Shown here in pieces: positions 34,143-43,027 of a DNA stretch of 64,000 bases. This stretch comes from Candidatus Mailhella excrementigallinarum (GTDB lineage: Bacteria; Desulfobacterota; Desulfovibrionia; Desulfovibrionales; Desulfovibrionaceae). Under the pieces are notes generated by a model. The model searched no databases. It was not told where the DNA came from and was given only the letters and a program-made list of their open reading frames with translations. How positions within the stretch are numbered: position 1 is the first letter of the stretch; each line of letters opens with the position of its first letter. The stretch is taken from contig CALUUZ010000011.1 in assembly GCA_944324075.1 (NCBI GenBank), positions 47,313-111,312 of the forward strand. The letters run 5' to 3'. A program made the translations under genes and the position numbers.

Positions 34143-36698
34143 CTATATGGAGCGCAGTACCGTTCTGCTGATGATTTCGTCCTGCACGTCCTTGCACAAT
34201 TCCACAAAGAAGGCGCTGTACCCGGCCACGCGGACCACCAGGTCGCGGTAGTCTTCCGGGTGATCCTGCGCTTTCAGCAGAACGTCATTGTCGAGATAGT
34301 TGAACTGCATTTCACCGTTGCCGAGAATGCTCGCCGTGCGGATCAGGGTGACGATGCCGTTCTCTCCCTCGGGCGTGTCGAGCAGGCCGCTCATCAGCTT
34401 GAAGTTGTGCACCAGGCCGATGTTCATGTTGTCATTGGCCATCTTGGACACGCTCTTGATGATCGCCGTGGGGCCCTTGTAGTCGGCGCCCTGGGTGGGG
34501 CTGATGCCGTCGGACAGGGGCTGCCAGGCGGGGCGGCCGTTGGCGGAAGCGCCGGTCAGCTGGCCGAAGGGCGTGTTGTTGGAGATGGACAGCGTGCCGT
34601 GGCTGAGCACGGAATACAGCGTCTTGTACCTGCGGTGTTCCCGTTCGGTGAAGGCGATGAGATCCGCCGCGATGAGGTCGGCATAGTCGTCGTCATTGCC
34701 GTACTTGGGCGCGGCCAGACAGTCGGCCCGGATCTGTTCATATCCCTTGAAGTCGGCCTTGAGCGCTTCATTGAGCTGTTCGAGCGTGTATTTCTTGTCG
34801 TCGTACACCAGCTTCCTGATCGCGGCCATGGAGTCCGTGTAGGTGGCAAGACCGCTCCAGACCACGCCGGGACCGAAGTTGTACATCGCGCCGCCGGAGG
34901 AAACATCCCGGCCGTGTTCCATGCAGCCTTCATACATCACGGACATCAGGGGCTTCGGCGCAAGTTCGCGGTGCACGCGCTGGGAAATGACCGTGGCCAC
35001 GGCAGTCCACTTGGTGATGTATTTAATCTGCTCCTTCACAGCGGCGTCAAACTTTTCCCAGGTATCGAAGGACTTGAGATCGCCCAGATCGGGGCAGACC
35101 TTCTTCCCGTACCACAGCGGCACGCCGTGGTTGAGGACGAGTTCGATGCAGATGGGCCACTGGGTGTAGGACGTGGATGTCCACTGGTACAGGCGGCCCG
35201 CCTTCTGCGGCTCCACGCAGCCCATCAGACAGTAATCGCGCGCGTCTTCGATGGAAACGCCCTTGGCCAGCATCATCTTGATGTGAGTGTCATCGAAGTG
35301 CACCGCCGGGAAACCCATGCCGGAACGGATGACATCCACGATCTTGCGCAGATATTTTTCCGGCGACTTGTTGTGGACGCGTGTGGCCAGCGAGGGCTGA
35401 TAGATGCGCACATGGCGTACGGCGTCCATGAGCAGATAGGTGAGGTCGTTGGTTGCGTCGCGGCCCTCGCGGGTCACGCCGCCCACGCACATGTTCACAA
35501 AGGGCTGGTAGCCGGCGAAGAACTTGGAGCCGCCCTCGCTGGTGAGCCACATCATTTCCGACATCTTGATCAGCATGCAGCCCGCGAGGTCGAACGCCTC
35601 GTATTCGGTCATGCGGCCCGCCTCAAGGTCGGCCTTGAAGAAGGGATACATGTACTGATCCACGCGTCCGATGGACATGCCCGTCTGGTTTTCCTCGACC
35701 GGCAGCAGGGATTCCACTGTCCATACGGCCTGAATGGCCTCCCAGAAGGTGGAGGGCGCATGGGCGGGCACACGGGCGTTGACTTCGGATATCTTCAGAA
35801 GTTCCGCCCTGCGCCGGGGGTCGCTTTCCCTGGAGGCCAGTTCCGCCGCGTATTCGGACATGCGGCGGGCATAGATCATCACGCCCTCGGTGGTATCGAT
35901 GATCGACTTGTAGAAATAGATTTTGTCCAGATCATCGGGATTTTCATAATCCAGATGTTCCAGATGCTCACGGGCTTCACGCTGGATATCCAGCATGCCC
36001 TTTTTCATCAGGATGACGTCGTAGCCGGGGTTGGAGTCTCCTCCTCCGTTCAGCGCGTGATAGGAGCAGTCGGACACGAACGACTCGCCGGAAAGCTCCC
36101 ATACTCCCGCTTCGCGGTACTGGGCTTCGCAGTATTCGTCCACGGACTTGCCTTCCCAGTAGGGGAAGATTTCTTCGCGCAGAACCTTTTTGTCTTCTTC
36201 GGAAACATAGAAGGGGTCCTGAGGACGGTGGGCGATGGTGTCCAGCTCGTCGCGCAGCCAGCGCCAGGAGATGTCCGGGGAAAAGGCTCCCACGCGGGGG
36301 CCGCCGCAGGGGCAGCCGACAATGAGTTCATTGTCCTGAATGACCAGAGGCGCGGTTTCGCAGCAGCGGCGGAAGGCTTTGGCGCGCAGTTCGATCTTGG
36401 GCAGACCGGGATTTTCCTTGTCGATCCGGGTGATGACGCGGGCGCGGTGGATGGAAATGCTGGGCACCTGTTTCAGGAAGTTTTCCTTCAGGAGCTTGTG
36501 GCGTTCGGTGGGGCCGTCGGGAATGCCGTTTCCGTGGGCGCATGCGGCGGGAGCGTCGGACGCCGGGATCGCATGTGCGGATTCCTGAAGGATTTCCGCG
36601 GAGACCCCTTCAAAGATCTTCCGCAGGGATTCCCGCTCCGCCGGAGACAGGTTCCTGGTCGCCTCTGCAATTTTGCTGGAAAATTCGTGAAGATCCAC
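34143..36698 (-). CDS. cutC: Choline trimethylamine-lyase CutC (glycyl radical enzyme)
   Basis: The 851-residue enzyme cleaves choline to trimethylamine and acetaldehyde. The thiyl cysteine and base are in [14 protein letters not shown]. The choline-pocket Thr and Tyr (T502 and Y506 in D. alaskensis) are spaced exactly as expected in [10 protein letters not shown], and the cation-binding region [18 protein letters not shown] and [12 protein letters not shown] are present. The glycyl radical residue is G826 in RVAGYSAFF, 25 residues from the end as in characterised CutC. This excludes diol dehydratase and isethionate lyase. The N-terminal 40 residues are a helical extension typical of the Desulfovibrio type and may target it to the shell. 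The start is GTG with GGAGG upstream. Confidence 0.97.
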   Translation of the reverse strand: MDLHEFSSKIAEATRNLSPAERESLRKIFEGVSAEILQESAHAIPASDAPAACAHGNGIPDGPTERHKLLKENFLKQVPSISIHRARVITRIDKENPGLPKIELRAKAFRRCCETAPLVIQDNELIVGCPCGGPRVGAFSPDISWRWLRDELDTIAHRPQDPFYVSEEDKKVLREEIFPYWEGKSVDEYCEAQYREAGVWELSGESFVSDCSYHALNGGGDSNPGYDVILMKKGMLDIQREAREHLEHLDYENPDDLDKIYFYKSIIDTTEGVMIYARRMSEYAAELASRESDPRRRAELLKISEVNARVPAHAPSTFWEAIQAVWTVESLLPVEENQTGMSIGRVDQYMYPFFKADLEAGRMTEYEAFDLAGCMLIKMSEMMWLTSEGGSKFFAGYQPFVNMCVGGVTREGRDATNDLTYLLMDAVRHVRIYQPSLATRVHNKSPEKYLRKIVDVIRSGMGFPAVHFDDTHIKMMLAKGVSIEDARDYCLMGCVEPQKAGRLYQWTSTSYTQWPICIELVLNHGVPLWYGKKVCPDLGDLKSFDTWEKFDAAVKEQIKYITKWTAVATVISQRVHRELAPKPLMSVMYEGCMEHGRDVSSGGAMYNFGPGVVWSGLATYTDSMAAIRKLVYDDKKYTLEQLNEALKADFKGYEQIRADCLAAPKYGNDDDYADLIAADLIAFTEREHRRYKTLYSVLSHGTLSISNNTPFGQLTGASANGRPAWQPLSDGISPTQGADYKGPTAIIKSVSKMANDNMNIGLVHNFKLMSGLLDTPEGENGIVTLIRTASILGNGEMQFNYLDNDVLLKAQDHPEDYRDLVVRVAGYSAFFVELCKDVQDEIISRTVLRSI

Positions 36699-36725
36699 TA
36701 TGCTTCCTCCGTTGGTGAGAATGTC

Positions 36726-38213
36726 TCAGTTACGTTCAGGGGCGGATATGACCCGGAGGGTTTCCCGCAGCACCTGGCGCAGCGCATCAAGATTGATATC
36801 GGACCCGTGCGCGGGCCGCTGTCCGCCGCCGGGTCCGCCGAGCAGGCGGATCACGTCGTCCGCGCGCCGCGTGCCGTAGCCGACTCTGCGGATATACACA
36901 AGATTCATGGGGGAAACGTTGTCGGACGTGATCCCCTGCCCGGCCAGTCCGCTGCCGAGGGTCATGGCCGGAAAGAGTTCCGTGGTCGCTCCCATGCCGC
37001 CCAGAGCGGCCGGAGTGTTTACAAGAAGCCTGGCCACCGGCTTTTTCAATGCGAACTGGCGTATGACTTCCGCGTCGCGGGAGTGGATGACCAGCGTATG
37101 CCCGGCGCGATCGAACAGAAGCAGTTCAATGCATTTTTCGCAGGCGTGCATCCAGTCGTCTTCCACATACCAGGGCAGGACGGGAGCGAGCAGTTCCCGG
37201 TTGTAGGCGTCCGTATCGGAAACGTATTTGCGTTCCGCGATGAGCACCCGGGTGCCGGCGGGGACTTCAAAGCCTGCCCGGCGGGCCAGGGTCGCGGCGT
37301 CAAGGCCGATCATGTCGCGGCGGCGTCGGCCGTCATGGTGGAAGAACAGCCCGGCCATGGCCTGGACTTCCTTTTCACGCATGAAGTATGCGCCCTGCTC
37401 CTGAAAGGCGCGGCGCGCTTCTTCCGCGATGCGGGAATCCACCACCACGCACTGCTCCGCCGAAGGGGCGATGCCGCAGTCAAAGGATTTGCTGAAAAGG
37501 ATATCTTCCACTGCCTGCCGGACATCCGCGCTGCGTTCGATGAACGCCGGGCCGTTGCCGGTGCCGCCGCAAATCAGGGGCTTGCCTGATGCCTGAGCGG
37601 CGTCGAGCATGCCGACCACGCCCGTGAGCAGCACCAGAGACGTTGCCGGATGCCGCATCAGCTCGATGGTGCCGCTTCTGGTCGAGGTGGCAAGATAGGA
37701 AACGCATCCTTCGGGCAGCCCGCATTCCTCTGCGGCGGCGATAAGCAGATCGAGCGTCCGCTTCATGCAGCGCACGGCGCGCGGATGCAGCGAGAAGATG
37801 ATGGCGTTGCCGGACTTGATGGCGAGCAGAGCCTTGTAGATGGCAGTGGAGACAGGACTGGTGGAGGGACACAGGGCAACAATGACCCCGAGGGGAACCC
37901 CCACTTCAAGCACGTTGCCCCCTGCGTCTTCCCTGAGCGTGCCCACGCAGCGCATGCCGCGCAGTCCGCGCAGCACGGAACGGCAGACAAAGCTGATCTT
38001 GATCAGCTTGTCCTGCCAGCGGCCGTAATCGGTTTCCTCAAAGGACATCACGGCAAGCTCGCGGGCATGTTTCTCCATTTCTCCGGCCACATGCTCGACG
38101 ATTTGATCAAGCTTCTCCTGGGGGAAGCCCGCCAGTTTTTTCTGTGCCTCCCTCGCGTTTTCCGCGAGGATTCTGGCGTATTGCATGGAAAGCAGGTCTT
38201 TGTCGGCAATCAT
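36726..38213 (-). CDS. Aldehyde-dehydrogenase homologue of the choline BMC lacking the usual catalytic Cys
   Basis: The 495-residue protein aligns along its whole length with the acylating aldehyde dehydrogenase at 30951 (ADKDLLSMQYAR at the start; PSTSPVSTAIYKALLAIKSG in the NAD site). At the active site, FDNGTICASEQ of the paralogue is replaced by FDCGIAPSAEQ: the nucleophile position is Pro, and a Cys appears four residues earlier. The C-terminus keeps an amphipathic helix (INLDALRQVLRETLRVIS) like an encapsulation peptide. It may be a CutB-type pseudoenzyme, a structural partner or an enzyme with relocated chemistry. Second gene of the operon, just upstream of cutC. Confidence 0.88.
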   Translation of the reverse strand: MIADKDLLSMQYARILAENAREAQKKLAGFPQEKLDQIVEHVAGEMEKHARELAVMSFEETDYGRWQDKLIKISFVCRSVLRGLRGMRCVGTLREDAGGNVLEVGVPLGVIVALCPSTSPVSTAIYKALLAIKSGNAIIFSLHPRAVRCMKRTLDLLIAAAEECGLPEGCVSYLATSTRSGTIELMRHPATSLVLLTGVVGMLDAAQASGKPLICGGTGNGPAFIERSADVRQAVEDILFSKSFDCGIAPSAEQCVVVDSRIAEEARRAFQEQGAYFMREKEVQAMAGLFFHHDGRRRRDMIGLDAATLARRAGFEVPAGTRVLIAERKYVSDTDAYNRELLAPVLPWYVEDDWMHACEKCIELLLFDRAGHTLVIHSRDAEVIRQFALKKPVARLLVNTPAALGGMGATTELFPAMTLGSGLAGQGITSDNVSPMNLVYIRRVGYGTRRADDVIRLLGGPGGGQRPAHGSDINLDALRQVLRETLRVISAPERN

Positions 38214-38257
38214 CGTTCACGCCCCGTGTTTCGGCGCCGGGTGCGCCGGACGCCCGA

Positions 38258-38863
38258 TCAGGCAAGAAGATTTTCAATGGCATAGCGGCGCGTCATCTTT
38301 ACCAGATCCCGGTGCGGGGTGGGGATGACGCAGGAGCTGTACACGGAGGCTCCCATGGCTTCCACGGCCTTGATGCCGGCAGCCACAGCGGCCTTGCACG
38401 CGGCCACGTCGCCCTGGGTCAGAACGGAAATGTACCCTGAAGCCACGTTTTCGTAGCCGATAAGTTCGACGTCGGCTGCCTTGATCATGGCGTCCGCCGC
38501 TTCAAGCATATAGACGATGCCGAAGGTTTCGATCATGGCCAGGGAGCGGAGAGGCGGCTCGTTCGGTTCGTTCATGACGCCGTGTACCAGAGCTATGTCG
38601 CCCACGCCGCGCACCGGGCGGGGCATGACGTTGTGCGCCGTCAGTTTGCCGATGGAGGCGGCGGCGGCCCTGCCCGCGTCCACGGAAGCGCGCACCGCGG
38701 CCACATCCCCCTTGACCATGATGGTCACCAGGGTGGACCCGACGTTTTCATAGGAAAAGAGCTGGACGTCGGCGGCCTTCAGCATGGCGTCTGCGCCGTA
38801 GATCGCGGGAACCATTCCAAGGGTTTCAATGAGGCCCATGGCCTCGTCAGCGTAATTCCTCAT
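38258..38863 (-). CDS. Tandem-BMC (BMC-T) shell protein, first gene of the cut operon
   Basis: 201 residues with two BMC domains (EAMGLIETLGMVPAIYGADA and SLAMIETFGIVYMLEAADAM), each with its own pore-side segment (FSYENVGSTLV, IGYENVASGYI). There is no PduT-type cluster cysteine, so it should be an ordinary, possibly gated, pseudohexameric trimer. It is the promoter-proximal gene, 44 bp upstream of the aldehyde-dehydrogenase homologue. Confidence 0.92.
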   Translation of the reverse strand: MRNYADEAMGLIETLGMVPAIYGADAMLKAADVQLFSYENVGSTLVTIMVKGDVAAVRASVDAGRAAAASIGKLTAHNVMPRPVRGVGDIALVHGVMNEPNEPPLRSLAMIETFGIVYMLEAADAMIKAADVELIGYENVASGYISVLTQGDVAACKAAVAAGIKAVEAMGASVYSSCVIPTPHRDLVKMTRRYAIENLLA

Positions 38864-38983
38864 AGTGTCTCCGTGGGCGGTTCGGAAAAGGTTCGGGGCT
38901 CCGGGCGCTCCCGACCGGAAGCGGAACCGGGACGCGCGTGCGGAATCCCGGCGGAGGCTGATCTGAATCCGGATAGTATGTTC

Positions 38984-39014
38984 ATACTAGCCTTTCCCTA
39001 AAGGGGAAGGTCAA
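38984..39014 (-). promoter_or_regulatory. MerR-type promoter of the cut BMC operon
   Basis: On the minus strand: TTGACC (39014-39009), a 19-bp spacer holding the dyad CTTCCCC-TTTA-GGGAAAG, then TAGTAT (38989-38984). A 19-bp spacer with a dyad centred between the boxes is the hallmark of promoters activated by MerR-family proteins through DNA untwisting. Transcription would start about 110 bp before the first BMC-T gene. Confidence 0.72.
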
Positions 39015-39549
39015 GAACATTTTGAAAAAAAATGACGAGAGGTGAAAAAGGCGGCGGTACAGGGAGAAAAGTGAGTCGCCGCGCGGTGCTGAAGATAGGA
39101 CTGTTCGATTTTGATTGTGTATTCATTCAAGGTAGATAGGAAATATTCTCAGTTGTGTGAACAGCAGGAAAAGTTCCCCTCAGGGGAAACGCATTATTTT
39201 TTTCTTCGCAAAACCCGTTAGAAAATCATGCGCTTTTGCAGAAGGCCTTGTGCAAGAATGTCGGAGTGTCCCGTTTTTTTCTGAATGCGGGTTGACCTTG
39301 CCCTTGAGGGAAAGGTTATTCTTGCCCCAATCATACCCAAGTTCGTTTTCCGTGGTTTGCGCGTCCTGTCCTGCGGATGGGGGCGAACCGATGGAATGGC
39401 GCGTCATTCCACGGACGGAAGGCTCCGCTTGGGCAGGCGAGATGCATGTTTTCCGCGCGGGCCGGAAAGGCAGACTTTCCCCATGAGGGAAACTTTGAGC
39501 CGATGCCAGGCGGAAAACCCATTCGGAACCGCAATTCACGGAGGGTCTT
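39015..39549. other. Divergent control region with additional TTCCC/GGGAA dyads
   Basis: Besides the plus-strand promoter, this region holds two further dyads of the same character: GTTCCCCTCAGGGGAAAC near 39174-39191, and ACTTTCCCCATGAGGGAAACT at about 39475-39495, quoted here only in part. The left part (39040-39260) is AT-rich compared with the rest. No gene is visible. A GGAGG site precedes the ATG at 39550. Confidence 0.55.
39292..39322 (+). promoter_or_regulatory. MerR-type promoter of the transporter / phosphatase operon
   Basis: TTGACC (39292-39297), a 19-bp spacer containing TTGCCC-TTGA-GGGAAAGG, then TATTCT (39317-39322). The operator differs from the divergent cut promoter at only a few bases and the spacing is identical, so the same activator probably drives both. 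Confidence 0.7.
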
Positions 39550-40635
39550 ATGGAGCAAGCAACCGGCATGCCGAGCCAGGCCGCCATTGAGGCGAAAAAC
39601 AGACTTACAGGCAGCTTCCGGCGCAGGGGCATCATCACCGCCGTCATGTCCGGGATCACCTACGGCAACTACACCGCGTTCATGACTCTTGCCATGTCAG
39701 TGGGCATATGGAGCAGGTTTTACGGCGAGGATTCCGGCTTTACTCCGTTTGCGGTGGCATTCATGCTGAGCGCTCTGGGCGCGGCGCTGACGGATACCTG
39801 CAGCGCGGTGTGGGCGCTGCTGATCGCGGCATGGAAGGGCAAGCTGGGAGATTTCGGCCGCAGCTTCAAGACGAAGCCCGGCGTCATCCTGGCGTTCGCG
39901 GCCATGATCGGCGGCCCTCTTGCCTCCACCGCCTATGTGATCGGGCTGCAGCAGGCCGGCTCCATTGTGGTGCCGATCAGCGCGCTGTGCCCGGCCATCG
40001 GCGCGATTCTCGCCCGAATTCTGTTCAAGCAGGCGCTCACTCCCCGCATGATGCTGGGCATTCTGATCTGCTTCGGGGCCAGCGCGCTCATCGGCATGTC
40101 CAGCATGGGCGGCACGGAAGCGCACCCGAACATGATGCTCGGCCTGCTGTTCGGCTTCGGCGCCGCTCTGGGCTGGGGCATTGAGGGCTGCGTGGGCGGC
40201 TATGCCACGTCCATGATCGATCCCGAGGTGAGCATCGCCATCCGTGAAGTGACCAACGGCCTTTCCAACCTGGTCATCATGGTTCCCATTCTCGGTCTCA
40301 TAGGCGGGGCCAGTCCTCTTGACGTCATCGGCACGGCTCTGGCGGACTGGGACTCCATGAAGTTCTTCATTATCGGCGGTTTCGCCTGCTACTGGGGCTT
40401 CATGCTGTGGTACAAGGGCAACGCCATGTGCGGCGCGGCTCTGGGCATGGCCTGCAACGGCATGTTCTCCTTCTGGGGGCCCTTCTTCTGCTGGGTATGG
40501 ATTGGGCTGGTCTTCGGCATCGACGGCTGGAACATGCCCCCTGTCGCCTGGGTCGCCGCAATCCTGATGGTTGTGGGCATCTTCACCATTGCCACCAACC
40601 CCCTGGCAATCTTCATGAAGAAGAAGGAGGGCTGA
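39550..40635 (+). CDS. DMT-superfamily (EamA-like) transporter, candidate choline importer
   Basis: The 361-residue protein has ten predicted membrane helices and two EamA-like halves. Conserved-looking pieces are SGITYGNYTAFMTLAMSVG near the start and a hydrophobic hairpin MACNGMFSFWGPFFCWVWIG late. It has no ATPase partner. It is first in an operon with a phosphorylcholine phosphatase homologue and faces the cut BMC operon across a shared control region, so choline (or a related amine) uptake is the obvious hypothesis. Family members also export metabolites; direction cannot be read from sequence. Confidence 0.82.
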   Translation: MEQATGMPSQAAIEAKNRLTGSFRRRGIITAVMSGITYGNYTAFMTLAMSVGIWSRFYGEDSGFTPFAVAFMLSALGAALTDTCSAVWALLIAAWKGKLGDFGRSFKTKPGVILAFAAMIGGPLASTAYVIGLQQAGSIVVPISALCPAIGAILARILFKQALTPRMMLGILICFGASALIGMSSMGGTEAHPNMMLGLLFGFGAALGWGIEGCVGGYATSMIDPEVSIAIREVTNGLSNLVIMVPILGLIGGASPLDVIGTALADWDSMKFFIIGGFACYWGFMLWYKGNAMCGAALGMACNGMFSFWGPFFCWVWIGLVFGIDGWNMPPVAWVAAILMVVGIFTIATNPLAIFMKKKEG

Positions 40636-40639
40636 GTAT

Positions 40640-40903
40640 ATGAAGCCGCTGAACTTTGCCATTCTCAAGCTGTTTACCGACGGCAGGGAGCGTTCTCCCG
40701 AAGATGTGATCGAGGCGCTCAAGCCCGAATACGGCAGCTTCAAGGCCCTCAACAAGCCGGAGGTGCTGACCTCGCTGATGACCGCCGAATCCAACGGCCT
40801 GCTGGAAGAATCCCGCTTTGAGCTGGACGAGGCGGGCGAGGTGCGCATGTTCTTCCGCGCGGGTGCGGAAAGTATCGCCACCATCAATAATTATATCCGG
40901 TAA
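40640..40903 (+). CDS. Small winged-helix-like protein (87 aa)
   Basis: Starts 4 bp after the transporter stop. The pattern [24 protein letters not shown], of which [20 protein letters not shown] is the core, followed by [20 protein letters not shown] and a two-strand wing ([15 protein letters not shown]), is that of a small winged-helix domain. It has no ligand domain or signal peptide. Possibly a regulator or a partner of the transporter. I do not recognise a named family. Confidence 0.7.
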   Translation: MKPLNFAILKLFTDGRERSPEDVIEALKPEYGSFKALNKPEVLTSLMTAESNGLLEESRFELDEAGEVRMFFRAGAESIATINNYIR

Positions 40904-40941
40904 TGGCCCCGAACATCCATATCAGACATTCTGGAGGAAGC

Positions 40942-42036
40942 ATGACATTCCGGAAAACCGTTCAGGCTCTGGCCGCATCCATTCTCTGCTGCGGTCTGCT
41001 GGCATCCGCCGCATCCGCCGCCACCGAACTGAAGCACTGGCCCAAGGAGGCCCGCGCGAAAATCGAGGCCATGATCCGGGCCAATGCCCATCAGGGACAG
41101 TATGCCACGTTCGACATGGATCAGACCACCTATCGTTACGATCTTCTTGACCCGCTGCTGGCGTACATGGATCAGAAAGGGCTGCTCACCCGCGAAACCA
41201 TGGACCCGGCCATGAAGATCATTCCCTTCAGGGACAGTCCGGAATTTGAAGGCGGCAAGGAGAACATGACCAGCTATTACTGGCGTCTCTGCGCGATGCA
41301 CGACCTGATCAGCTATCCGTGGGCGTCCCAGATTTTCTCCGGCTTCACCCTGAAGGAACTGAAGAAGAATCTGGACGAGATGCTGGCCCTCAAGCAGCCC
41401 ATCAAGCGCCAGGTATGGGACGGCGACAAGGTCGTCACCGTTGAACTGCCCATTCCCAGGATGTTCCGCGGCATGCAGGAACTGTACGCCAAGCTGCGCG
41501 AGAACGGGATCGACGTGTACATCATGACCGCCGCCCATGAGGAAATCATCCGCATGGTGGCCAGCGATCCGAAGTACGGCTACAATATCGATCCCGAAAA
41601 GGTCATCGGCGTGACCGTGCTGCTCAAGGACCCCAACACCGGTGAGCTCACCACTTCCCGCATGCAGATCAGCGAAGGCAGGTATGACCAGAAGAAGAAT
41701 CTCGATCTGGTGACCACGTCCTTCCTGACCAACCCCATGACATGGTTTGAAGGCAAGCAGGGGTCCACCATCGGCTACATCAACCAGTGGCAGCGCCCGA
41801 TCATGGCAGCTGGAGATTCCACCGGTTCCGACACCTACATGCTGGAAAGCGTGAATGTGGAACGCGGAGGAATCAAGCTGTGGATCAACCGCAAGCCCGG
41901 CAATCCCGTGGAAGACAAGAAGGCCAGGTGGACTATCGAGCATGCGGACAAGTCCGCCGCCGAGCAGAATGAGCTGAACATGCCCGTGACCGCCAACAAG
42001 AACTGGATCTTCATTGATCCGGACACCATCATGTAG
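40942..42036 (+). CDS. Secreted phosphorylcholine phosphatase homologue (HAD superfamily)
   Basis: 364 residues with a Sec signal peptide (about 1-26, cleavage after ASAASA). The mature part starts [11 protein letters not shown], and nearly every block matches Pseudomonas Pch[15 protein letters not shown] (motif I, D58 and D60), [29 protein letters not shown] (motif II), the lysine in EGKQGS, and [11 protein letters not shown] (motif III aspartates). PchP hydrolyses phosphocholine to choline and phosphate in the periplasm. Linked to a transporter and the choline lyase BMC, it would release choline from lipid-derived phosphocholine. The start at 40942 has GGAGGAAG upstream. Confidence 0.9.
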   Translation: MTFRKTVQALAASILCCGLLASAASAATELKHWPKEARAKIEAMIRANAHQGQYATFDMDQTTYRYDLLDPLLAYMDQKGLLTRETMDPAMKIIPFRDSPEFEGGKENMTSYYWRLCAMHDLISYPWASQIFSGFTLKELKKNLDEMLALKQPIKRQVWDGDKVVTVELPIPRMFRGMQELYAKLRENGIDVYIMTAAHEEIIRMVASDPKYGYNIDPEKVIGVTVLLKDPNTGELTTSRMQISEGRYDQKKNLDLVTTSFLTNPMTWFEGKQGSTIGYINQWQRPIMAAGDSTGSDTYMLESVNVERGGIKLWINRKPGNPVEDKKARWTIEHADKSAAEQNELNMPVTANKNWIFIDPDTIM

Positions 42037-42051
42037 TCCGGCATGAACCGG

Positions 42052-42087
42052 TTCCCGCCGCTTCCCCCGCGGGGGAAGCGGCGGGAA
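42052..42087. terminator. Long perfect palindrome after the phosphatase gene
   Basis: A 36-nt perfect inverted repeat (arms TTCCCGCCGCTTCCCCC, two-base centre GC) starts 15 bp past the stop codon. No U-tract follows, but the stem is very stable. It may stop transcription or protect the 3' end. Confidence 0.6.
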
Positions 42088-42237
42088 TGCCGTACCGGGA
42101 CGCTCCCGGGATCTCCGCGGCGGGCAGCTCCGTGCGGAGAGAATATCATGTCATGTTTCAATCCGTCGCCCCATCCGCGGCTGACTCCGCAGCCGCCGGA
42201 CAGGAGGCGTGCGGATGACCCTTCCCTGACGGGATGC

Positions 42238-42328
42238 TGCGAAAAGGGATTTTATCGGCTTCGCCGTTTTGTCAGCAGATATTTTTCCTTGAAGGGGGAG
42301 GTTTCAAACCACAGGGGAATTTTTGATG
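42238..42328 (+). repeat. Family C leader element, copy 3 (SMR gene leader)
   Basis: GCGAAAAGGGATTTTATCGG, CTTCGCCGTTTTGTCAGCAG, then TTTTTCCTTGAAGGGGGAGG, and a terminal CAAACCACAGGGGAA followed by TTTTTGATGAG. The last block supplies the ribosome-binding site and start codon of the SMR gene. Confidence 0.6.
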
Positions 42329-42670
42329 AGCGGCGCAGTCACGACTTACGGCCTTCTTTTCATCGCCATTCTGGCCGAAACATTCGCCACATCAAGCCTG
42401 AATGCCTCGCAGCAGTTCACCAGACTTGTCCCCACGCTGTGTTCCATCACCGGTTACGTTGTTTCGTTCTACACATTTTCGCATGTGGTGAAGGTGATGC
42501 CCGTGGGGATCGGGTATGCCATCTGGTGCGCGCTGGGCATTGTACTCATTTCGCTGGTAGGCGTCGTCTATTTCAAACAGCACCTCGATGTGCCCGCCTG
42601 CATCGGTCTTGGCCTCATTATCGCAGGCGTGATCGTCATCAATGTGTTTTCGGCGGCAGTAAGGCATTAG
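42326..42670 (+). CDS. Small multidrug resistance (SMR/EmrE-type) transporter
   Basis: 114 residues with four membrane helices. The membrane glutamate of SMR proteins is E18 in AILAETFATSSL. GYAIWCALGIVLIS and the family helix 4 are present. SMR proteins exchange protons for quaternary or substituted ammonium compounds, so trimethylamine or choline-type substrates are plausible next to a choline locus (inference). The gene has its own family C leader rather than following directly from the phosphatase gene. Confidence 0.9.
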   Translation: MSGAVTTYGLLFIAILAETFATSSLNASQQFTRLVPTLCSITGYVVSFYTFSHVVKVMPVGIGYAIWCALGIVLISLVGVVYFKQHLDVPACIGLGLIIAGVIVINVFSAAVRH

Positions 42671-42827
42671 CGCATTTTCAAAATGAAAAGCGCGCGTTGA
42701 TGCCTTCTTGAAGTGATTGCGCTGCGTTCCCTCGCCTTCGCCCTGCAGAATTTTCTCCCCTTTTTCAGAGGGCGGCCTGTGCCGCTCCATACACGCGCCC
42801 GGATGCAGTGAAAACACGCGGCCGGTT
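42671..42827. other. 3' flank of the SMR gene
   Basis: A short GCGCATTTTC / GAAAAGCGCG hairpin-like stretch directly follows the SMR stop and may end its transcript. With the adjoining repeat it makes up a 357-bp gap with no gene. Confidence 0.35.
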
Positions 42828-43010
42828 AGAGCATTTCGCCCTTGAAATGCTCTGCTCCAGTCGGGCAGGGCGAGACTCCGCCGCGCCGCCCCCCCCATCC
42901 TCCGGTATTGCCGCGCAATTCACTTGCGGTGTACAGCTCCGGCGGAGGCGTGACACCTGCGGGTCAGAATACAGGGTCTGGCAGGCATTTTCGAGAGCAA
43001 AGTATTCCAG
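42828..43010 (+). repeat. Family B dispersed repeat, full-length copy
   Basis: Begins AGAGCATTTCGCCCTTGAAA, contains GGGCAGGGCGAGACTCCGCC, GCTCCGGCGGAGGCGTGAC and CCTGCGGGTCAGAATACAGG, and ends TTTTCGAGAGCAAAGTATTC. It aligns end to end with the inverted copy at 63752-63929. The ends are imperfect inverted repeats of each other (AGAGCRTTTYGC type). Confidence 0.7.
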
Positions 43011-43027
43011 AGAACTGCGATGGCGCG

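Noticed and set aside
34143..36698. Possibility that the glycyl-radical enzyme is isethionate sulfite-lyase or a diol dehydratase, common in this bacterial group.
   Set aside because: The choline-pocket Thr/Tyr spacing (TSTSY after GCVEP) and the [15 protein letters not shown] segment fit CutC, and the adjacent activase and shell genes are those of a cut locus.
34260..37589. A 1109-codon open frame on the plus strand, antisense to cutC and its neighbour.
   Set aside because: It mirrors the GC-rich third-position bias of the real genes on the other strand, has low-complexity composition and no recognisable domain. The minus strand encodes CutC with all catalytic motifs.
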